Source of the DNA: Cochliopodium minus
Lineage: Eukaryota > Discosea > Himatismenida > Cochliopodiidae
Reading direction: 5' to 3'
Assembly (NCBI GenBank): GCA_024220525.1
Contig: JAMYWO010000185.1
Span: 50,529 to 76,522, forward strand
DNA: 25,994 nucleotides
Below are positions 19,701 to 25,994 of this stretch, piece by piece. The notes below the pieces were generated by a model, which saw only the letters and a list, made by a program, of their open reading frames with translations, ran no database searches and had not been told where the DNA came from. The translations under genes and the position numbers were made by a program. Numbering within the stretch: the first letter of the stretch is position 1; the number at the start of each line of letters is the position of its first letter.

Positions 19701-22357
19701 TGATTTTGATTTACTCGTCCATGCAAATTAGAAAGATCATGCTGAGAAAAATCAAAATGAGAAAGATCAATCTTTTTATTGATAATGTTTTGGAGTATTT
19801 CTTTTTGAGGATAAATAGTGATGATTCTAACAAAATCTTCTTTCCTGATCTGTGAATGTGGGACAAATTCAAGGAGAAAGGATATGACTTCTGTTCGCAG
19901 TTTCCCAGAATGGCATAAAAAAGTAGTTGGATTATTGATGGTTGCATTTGACTCTACAAAATATTTTATCAAATCCAATTTGCAATTGATGTTTTGGATG
20001 TATACTTCCATAACCCTTTGCAATTCTTTCATGTTTTTCTTTTTCAAAAAATCGATTAGCTTTTGTGAGAACTCCAAACAATCAACTTCTTCATCTCCAA
20101 AGTATTTGTTGATTCTTGTATAAACAGTGGATTGGAATGAAGAATATGAATGAAATTTATTTGCGAAGAATTTTAAGAGAGAAAGATTGAGAGGTTTTTT
20201 CAACAAAAAGTTTTTATCAATCGTTTTTAAACTTGTAAATATGAGATCATCTTCCAATTTAGGAACATATCCATTATCAAGCAAATATTCAACAGATTTA
20301 GCATCTTTATTTGATAGAGATTCAGAAAAACCAGGAATAGAAATAGCACCGAGATTAGTGAGATAATTAACAAATTGATGGTTATGTTTGAAAAGACAAA
20401 CAAGTGTTTTTCCTTTTTCATCAAAACAGTTGATATTTGCTTTTTTTTCAACTAAAAGAATCAAATTGGCTGTTTTTATGTTGTGTAATGAAGAAGCTTT
20501 GAATAAAGCTTCTTCAATCTCTTTTTTCTCAAAACTGAGGTTTTTTAAAAAAAATTGAAAAACATTGGGATAATTATTGATGATTTTGGAAATGTTTCCT
20601 TTCGGAAAAGCAACACCCAAAGAAAAGAGATACTCAAATATTTCCACTTTTAAATCCCTATAAGGCGAAAAGAAAAAATGAATGCACTGATCAAGGTCTT
20701 TTTGATCGAAAAAAGGAACAAATTTCTTTAGAAAAAGCAAATCATTGTGAGAACAAACATGTTCAATCAAAATGTTGAAATTTTCTTGAGAAAAATTTTT
20801 GGGAGAGATGTAGTTGAGGAAAAGATCGATCACATCCATTTTTTCCGTTCCCAAACTGACTAATTTAACAAAACTTTCTTCAATACAAACTCTCTCTCCA
20901 TTCTCCAAAAAATATTTAAAAAGAGAAAATCCCAAACTTGAGTCATCTTTTCTTTTGTCCATACAAGTTGAAGTAATAACCAACAAAATAGAATCAATTC
21001 TGAGATCTATAGGGTTTCTTGTTAAATTGCTCACTTTTGCATGATTAAAGGAGACTCCAAGAATAGTGCCATCGATTTCAAGTTTGTTCAATGCTTGGTA
21101 AGCAGAATTTTGTTCTTCAGAGTTTAAAAATTCTACGAACCCATTTCCTTTTCTCGTAACTCTGGCAAGTTTGATCTCAAAATCTGAAAAAATCTCCGCC
21201 AGATCATTATCTTCAAAATCTTGTGGGAAATCATAGACGTACAGAATGAAACCAGTTTTGGGGTAGATGCACTTGGAATATAATATCTCTACCATGTCCA
21301 GCTTGATATCTTCGTGATAGGTGAGGTAACGAATGATCGAATTTCTTAATTCAAATACATCTATATTTTCAATCAGAAATTTTAAGACTTCTTTGTTCGG
21401 ATTTTTGCTGGAGAAAACATTCTCGAAATTAAAATTTAATAAATCTGCCTTCTTCTCCATCAAAAACGTGATAATCCCCAGGTTTGTATCTTCAATATTT
21501 CCATATAGGTGATTATTTAGACATTCAGACATCAGCTCCTCTATTGTGTTGTTATCATTTTGATTGGATTCCATCATTTCAAGTAAATAATTGAATACTT
21601 CTTTGTTGGGATCTTTTGATTCACACAAATTGATCATGCATTCTCTCCAAATACTTTCCCGCTTTTCTGCTTCCTTTTGAGAGACATTCTTTTTTGATTC
21701 ATCAATGAGAAATTTGAGTGTGGTAAGTTTACAACTTGGATTCTTGCAATATGCAATTATTGTGTTGACATACACCAAAGATCCTTTTTCGATCAGATAT
21801 TCGATCAGATCTATCTCAACTTCTATGTTGTAGCAAGCAGATATCAAACATTTGCCAAGGTTTTTTTTCCTATATCCTTTTTCCAAGAAGAAATCAATGA
21901 TATCTTTGCATTCTTTGTTGTGATAGCAAAATATTTCCAGGGGAGAAAATTTATTGAACACATAATTCACATCTGCCTTTTTCTCAATTAAAAATTTGAT
22001 TTTGTCGATTTGCATTTTGCTAGAGGATGCGAATAATCCCTCATTCAAATTTGTTGCTCCACATTTCAACAGAAAATATAAAATTTGCTTATCACAATTT
22101 TCATTCAGGCAACTCACAAGAAAAAATTTTTCAAGTTTGATCCATCCCCTTGATATGAGTTTTTTTATCTTCTCAAATTTCGGACTTGCTGAGGAGCATT
22201 CTTCCATCAATTCTTTTCCCAAATCTTTATTTTTAGAATAGCTATTTTCCGATTCAATTTCATCTTCCTCCACATAATCAACAGTATTAAAATTTGATTT
22301 TAAATTGAGAATGAAGAAAGAAAGATTTGAAAGATATTTTTGAATTCTGTTTGTCAT
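16784..22357 (-). CDS. Giant ankyrin-repeat protein with internal RRM, 1771 aa
   Basis: Five exons: 18159-22357, 17401-18073, 17059-17331, 16989-17009 (21 nt) and 16784-16933; 1772 codons. Most of the chain is degenerate ankyrin-like repeats of about 35-40 residues ending in motifs such as FLIEKKADVNYV, LLLNKGAQPTYE and LLQNKADVNYH. At residues about 370-445 the repeats are broken by a canonical RNA-recognition motif: RNP2-like ILYVYDFP, then RNP1-like GNGFVEFL and a closing ILGVSFNHAK. After the repeats comes a module starting near VWNPTRHHFFPP (about 1646) with LLLCNKHLP-type hydrophobic helices, reminiscent of the C-terminal module of many protist ankyrin proteins and perhaps F-box-like. 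The tail (1723-1771) is Gly/Tyr/Asp/Arg-rich. An RNA-linked adaptor is a reasonable inference; targets are unknown. The long first exon contrasts with its intron-dense neighbours. Confidence 0.93.
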
Positions 22358-22524
22358 TTTTTCTTTTTTTTAATTTTTATTTTAATAATGTTTAATAATT
22401 TCTTTGGAGTTAAATTTCAACAGTCAACGTTTTATTTTGAACGAAGAATTTCAATTGTATGAGAAGGAATAGAAGAAGATAAAAGAGGGTTTTTTATTTT
22501 TTTAAAATGTGTATCTATTGGACC
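22358..22524. other. Upstream region of the ankyrin gene, end of block 1
   Basis: AT-rich spacer with no convincing coding frame. An A-rich run (minus strand) directly precedes the ankyrin ATG. The last bases before the N read, in the frame of the following kinase exon, as VYLLD, which faintly resembles the VIHLD of the second kinase copy. The DNA before that is not kinase coding, so I treat it as unresolved. Confidence 0.5.
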
Positions 22525-22525
22525 N
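22525..22525. other. Single N: block 1/block 2 junction
   Basis: One ambiguous base lies exactly where sequence identical to the middle of a kinase exon begins (compare 24345 onwards). The kinase exon has no 5' part here. This looks like a join between separately assembled pieces, with an unknown true gap. Confidence 0.75.
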
Positions 22526-23300
22526 ATTCAATGGAGAAGCACATGGATACTTGCCTGTTGTCAACAATTATTTCTCTATTGGTATTGATGCCAAAATTGC
22601 TTACAAATTTCACGAAAAGAGAGAGGCCAATCCCGAAAACTTTAGCAGGTTTTCTTTTTATTTATTTATTCTTATTATTTTATTTATTAAATCTTTCTTA
22701 TTTTAATCATTAAATTATTAAATTATTAAATTAATTTTATAAAGTCAAACAATGAACAAGATCAAGTATGGAGCGTATGGAGCTACAGAAAGCGTAAAGG
22801 GGTTAGAAAAAGAATTCACCATAAAAATAGATGGAAAGGAAAAGAAAATACCATCCATCCAAGGTACATTATTAATTTATTTTATTTTTATTTTATTTTT
22901 GTTAAAAAATAGGGATAATTGTTTTGAATTTGCCATCATGGGCAGGAGGAACAGATTTGTGGAATTACACAAAGTCGGATGAAAAAAAAGGTTGGAAAGA
23001 AAACAAAATAGATGATGGTCTCTTTGAGGTTGTTGGTATCAAATCTTCCATGCACATTGCAAGAATTAAAGTAAATTTTTTTTATTTTTTTTTTTTCTTT
23101 ATATTTAATTTTGTTTTTAAAAACAAAAGGGAAAAATCAGTAGAGGAGCAATAAAAATAGGACAGGGTAAGAAATTGGAGATAGAGCTAAAGGCGGAGCA
23201 CTACTGCCAAATAGATGGAGAACCATGGAAACAAGCACCTTGCACCATCGTTATGGAACACTTCAATAGTGTTCCAATGCTCAAGAAAAAGAAGAATTAA
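22526..23300 (+). CDS. Diacylglycerol kinase, accessory domain only (copy A, 5' part missing)
   Basis: Exons 22526-22648, 22745-22863, 22913-23070 and 23130-23300, ending in TAA. The protein begins mid-exon at [20 protein letters not shown], the start of the DAGK accessory domain. It continues through [48 protein letters not shown] and [10 protein letters not shown], to a short basic end, LKKKKN. Diacylglycerol kinases phosphorylate diacylglycerol to phosphatidic acid. The catalytic half with the GGDGT loop is not present to the left, because the N at 22525 interrupts it. The gene converges on the ZNG1 C-terminal part with 63 bp between stops. Long stretches, including intron ends, are nearly identical to copy B, while other stretches differ strongly. 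Confidence 0.9.
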
Positions 23301-23363
23301 TCCATACACTCAGAAAAAACAGTTTCAAAAAAAAAACATAATTAAAATTTTGATTTAATAATT

Positions 23364-23904
23364 TTAATTTTCGAAACAATTTTTGAACAAAAGAGAGAAT
23401 TTTTGGAGGTCAAGAAATCTACCAATAAAAATGATTTTGTTTGATCTTTCTTCGTTTTCTTTCCAAAGAAGATTGGATTCATTGACAATAAATAAGTCCT
23501 GAACACATTGCAAAGAATATTTGTATTTTTTGCCAACATCCAAAACACCTTTCATTCTATAAATTTCCCAAGTATCCCCTTCTTCTTTTTCCCAAACCAA
23601 AGCGTTCATAAAAAAATTGAATTTTTCCAAATCAACAACTCCCTTTAAAATCAAAGTGACAGTTTTAATATCTTCATCGTGTTTGTGATCATTTATTTTT
23701 TCCACTATTTTCCTTGTCTCCACTTTTTCATTGTGTTGATTGTCATGATTGTGTTTATGATTATTGTCATCACAATGATCATTACAGTTATTTTCTTCGT
23801 GTTGATGGTCATCATGAGGGATATAGTTGTTTGCAACTTTGAGAGAATGGTTTTTGTCAAATGCATTTATCCCCAAAATTTCTTCCACGTTCACTTTACT
23901 AAAA
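23364..23904 (-). CDS. ZNG1: ZNG1/CBWD zinc chaperone, C-terminal part (CobW_C)
   Basis: A single terminal exon whose acceptor is AATAG|TTTTAG at 23905, preceded on the minus strand by the AAATAAAATA repeat. It encodes FSKVNVEEILGINAFD, a His/Asp/Asn-rich stretch with HKHNHDNQH and nearby HDDHQH (likely metal-binding), then the CobW C-terminal domain with RMKGVLDVG and LLWKENEERSNKIIFIGR. These match the corresponding parts of animal ZNG1/CBWD1. No GTPase half precedes it in this block; the GTPase half is at 89-873, ends in phase 2 and fits this exon's phase exactly (AG|T gives Ser). About 180 residues, giving roughly 375 aa for the whole protein, close to the animal length of about 395. Confidence 0.9.
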
Positions 23905-23940
23905 CTATTAACAAAAAATTTTTAGAAATGAGAATGAGAA

Positions 23941-24023
23941 TCAAATTTTATTTTATTTTATTTTATTTTATTTTATTTTATTTTATTTATTTTATTTATT
24001 TTATTTATTTTATTTATTTTATT
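23941..24023. repeat. TTTTA then TTTATTTTA microsatellite at block 2 right end
   Basis: A 5-bp TTTTA run grades into the same 9-bp TTTATTTTA unit that opens the window, and stops at the N at 24024. It lies where the intron of the ZNG1 gene should be. Confidence 0.9.
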
Positions 24024-24024
24024 N
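24024..24024. other. Single N: block 2/block 3 junction
   Basis: The base separates the microsatellite end of block 2 from a kinase exon that starts abruptly at [12 protein letters not shown] with no splice acceptor. This is probably a scaffold join. Confidence 0.75.
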
Positions 24025-25811
24025 CCAGTAGGAGTGATACCATTAGGAACTGGAAATGATTTGGCAAGAACTTTAGGATGGGGAGGTGGTTTTGATAAAG
24101 TTAAAGCTTCCAAAGAAGTTTTAAACTTGTTGGCTTCCAGCGAAGTTATTCATCTAGACAGGTTCTATTTCTTTTTTCTATTACAAATTACATTTTAGAT
24201 AAAAATATTTTTAATTTCTTTGATAACTTTTTTTAATTTCTTGGTTTACTTTTTTTTTGTTATTTTTTACATTATATATAAATATTTCTTTGTTAACTTT
24301 TCTTTTCTTTTTTCTGTTTTTTAAAAGATGGAAAATAACATTCAATGGAGAAGCACATGGATACTTGCCTGTTGTCAACAATTATTTCTCTATTGGTATT
24401 GATGCCAAAATTGCTTTAAAGTTTCACGAAAAGAGAGAAGCCAATCCCGAAAACTTTAGCAGGTTTTCTTTTTATTTATTTATTCTCTTTTATTTTAATC
24501 CTTTACTTTCTTTTTATTTACCTATTTTTAATCATTTTATTTTTTAATAATTAATTAAATTAAATTTTTTATAAAGTCAAACAATGAACAAGATCAAGTA
24601 TGGAGCGTATGGAGCATTGGAGAGCACAAGAGGTCTTCAAAGTAGAATAGAGTTAGAAATTGATGGAAAACAAATCAAACTTCCCACTTTGCAAGGTTTT
24701 ATTAATAACTTTTAATTTCATTCTTTAATCATTTTGTTAATCTTTAATTATTTTGTTAATCTTTAATCATTTTGTTAATCTTTAATTATTTTGTTAATCT
24801 TTAATTATTTTGTTAATCTTTAATCATTTTCTTTCTTTAATCATTTTCATTTCCTTAAATCAATATTTTATTTTTATTTTATTTTTTAAAAAATAGGGAT
24901 AATTGTTTTGAATTTGCCATCATGGGCAGGAGGAACAGATTTGTGGGATTACACAAAGTCGGATGAAAAGAAAGGTTGGAAAGAAAACTCTACCAGTGAT
25001 GGTCTCTTTGAGGTTGTTGGTATCAAATCTTCTTTTCACATTGGCCAAATCAAAGGTAATCTCCTATTTTTATACTTATTATATAAATAATATACTTATT
25101 TATTTTAATAATATATATTTATAAATAATATACTTATTTTTATTTATATAATATAAATAAAATATAATTTATTTTTATTTATTTTTATTATTTATATATA
25201 TAAATAATATTCTTATTTTTATTTTTATTACATAAATAATATTATTTATTTTTATTATTTTAACAATGTTTTTTTTTTAAAAAAAGGGCACTTGTCAAAG
25301 GCAGTAAAATTAGGGCAAGGAAAAAAGTTGAAGATAACATTGAAGGAAACAGATTTTTGCCAAATAGATGGAGAACCATGGAAACAAGTTGTTGAAAACA
25401 ATCAACCTTGTATCATTGATCTTTCCCTTTTCAACAATGTCCCCATGTTGTCTCGTAAAAGAAAAACTGTTGTAATCACCCCCTCCCCTCTTTTCTTTTA
25501 CTTTTCTTTTATTTTTCTTTTACTTTTCTTTTACTTTTCTTTTACTTTTCTTTTACTTTTCTTTTATTTTTTTATTTATTTTTTTATTTATTTTTCCATT
25601 TATTTTTTTAAAAATAAAAAAATAGAAAAAGCAACCATTTTCAGAGAGTGAAGGGGAAGGAGAAGAAAAATTTGATACAGATTTAAAAAATATTTTAATT
25701 TTAAATCATCAAGTAAAACATGATCAACAAGAAGAAGATAAATTTACTTTATCCATTCGTGAAGGTACCACCCCTTTCTGTACTTTTATCAACCCTCTTT
25801 CTGGTGGACAA
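24025..25811 (+). CDS. Diacylglycerol kinase copy B, running into a further kinase domain
   Basis: Exons 24025-24161, 24328-24462, 24577-24695, 24897-25055, 25287-25471 and 25626-25811; both ends open. It starts in the catalytic domain at [19 protein letters not shown], the conserved stretch after the GGDGT loop (loop not in window). It continues through [17 protein letters not shown], the accessory domain ([31 protein letters not shown]) and [10 protein letters not shown] to [10 protein letters not shown]. Unlike copy A there is no stop here. A donor at 25472 joins in frame to an acidic linker ([12 protein letters not shown]) followed by [14 protein letters not shown], which matches the beginning of a DAGK catalytic domain. 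No in-frame ATG precedes that motif. So either one polypeptide carries tandem kinase modules, or a second gene's start is spliced differently. The join is inferred. Confidence 0.85.
24724..24850. repeat. 19-bp minisatellite in kinase copy B intron
   Basis: Five full copies of the 19-mer TTTAATYATTTTGTTAATC run from 24724 to 24818, differing only at one C/T position, followed by partial copies. The matching intron of copy A (22864-22912) is short and lacks it, so the expansion followed duplication or was lost from A. Confidence 0.85.
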
Positions 25812-25864
25812 GTAGATCTCTTTTTTTATCTTTATTTCTTATTAATTTTTTAATTTTATTTTTT

Positions 25865-25994
25865 ATTTTTTATTTTATATTTATTTTTATTTATTTTTAT
25901 TTATTTTTATTAATTTTTATTTTTATTTTTATTTATTTTTATTTATTTTTATTTATTTTTATTTATTTTTATTTATTTTTATTTATTTTTATTT
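25865..25994. repeat. Period-10 ATTTATTTTT microsatellite at right edge
   Basis: The tandem unit TTTATTTTTA fills the end of the window, inside the apparent intron that follows the third kinase-domain start at 25811. Like the left edge, the window ends in a microsatellite, probably marking an assembly break. Confidence 0.9.

Noticed and set aside
16784-22357. Giant ankyrin gene as a viral import (giant-virus or poxvirus style)
   Set aside because: It has GT-AG introns, a 21-nt exon, an RRM and host-like composition; nothing else virus-like is nearby.
1-24023. A natural 24-kb circular element closed across the TTTATTTTA repeat
   Set aside because: Possible, but ordinary housekeeping genes, single Ns and near-identical kinase copies make scaffold mis-ordering simpler; kept only as an alternative in the findings.
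24724-24850. Regular 19-bp repeats considered as a CRISPR-like array
   Set aside because: Copies are contiguous with no unique spacers and lie in an intron; this is a minisatellite.
1-25994. tRNA, rRNA genes or transposon ends
   Set aside because: No cloverleaf-like or rRNA-like segment, terminal repeats or transposase motifs were seen on reading; short ncRNAs cannot be excluded.

Overview
This is nuclear DNA from an AT-rich, intron-dense protist. The genes are typically eukaryotic: gamma-tubulin, a COMM-domain protein, a RCHY1/Pirh2 ubiquitin ligase, a ZNG1-type zinc chaperone, diacylglycerol kinases, and Sel1 and ankyrin repeat proteins. Introns are mostly short GT-AG introns made of T-rich TTTTA-like sequence on the sense strand. 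Several exons are only 9-21 nt long. Stops are TAA (one TGA), no gene needs a reassigned codon, and spacers between genes can be as small as 24 bp. A protein with a basic leader and membrane segments suggests mitochondria or a derived organelle. I cannot place the organism from sequence alone; free-living amoeboflagellates or amoebae are plausible.

The window is three blocks separated by single Ns at 22525 and 24024. Block 1 (1-22524) carries, from left: the N-terminal part of ZNG1 (-), a 13-exon Sel1-repeat gene (-), a 12-exon proline-rich/acidic disordered protein (-), a shared promoter region, RCHY1-like E3 (+), a probable mitochondrial Coa1/Tim21-like protein (+), gamma-tubulin (+), a COMM-domain protein (-), a likely decayed gene, and a 1771-residue ankyrin protein with an RRM inside (-). 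Block 2 (22526-24023) holds the 3' end of a diacylglycerol kinase (+) and, tail to tail, the C-terminal part of ZNG1 (-). Block 3 (24025-25994) holds most of a second, near-identical kinase module (+), then a linker and the opening of another kinase catalytic domain.

The main result is that these blocks look mis-ordered. The ZNG1 N-terminal part runs off the left end of block 1 into a period-9 TTTATTTTA repeat. Its missing C-terminal part sits 23 kb away, at the right end of block 2, next to the same repeat. The two parts join in frame through a GC-AG intron and reproduce known ZNG1 domain order. Block 3 ends where block 2 would be expected to begin. The coherent order is therefore 3-2-1, or a tandem or circular arrangement, rather than 1-2-3. 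Near-identical kinase modules with patchy identity probably caused the problem.

All multi-exon models below were built by hand. They close in frame at every junction, except for one apparent 1-nt homopolymer discrepancy at the start of ZNG1.
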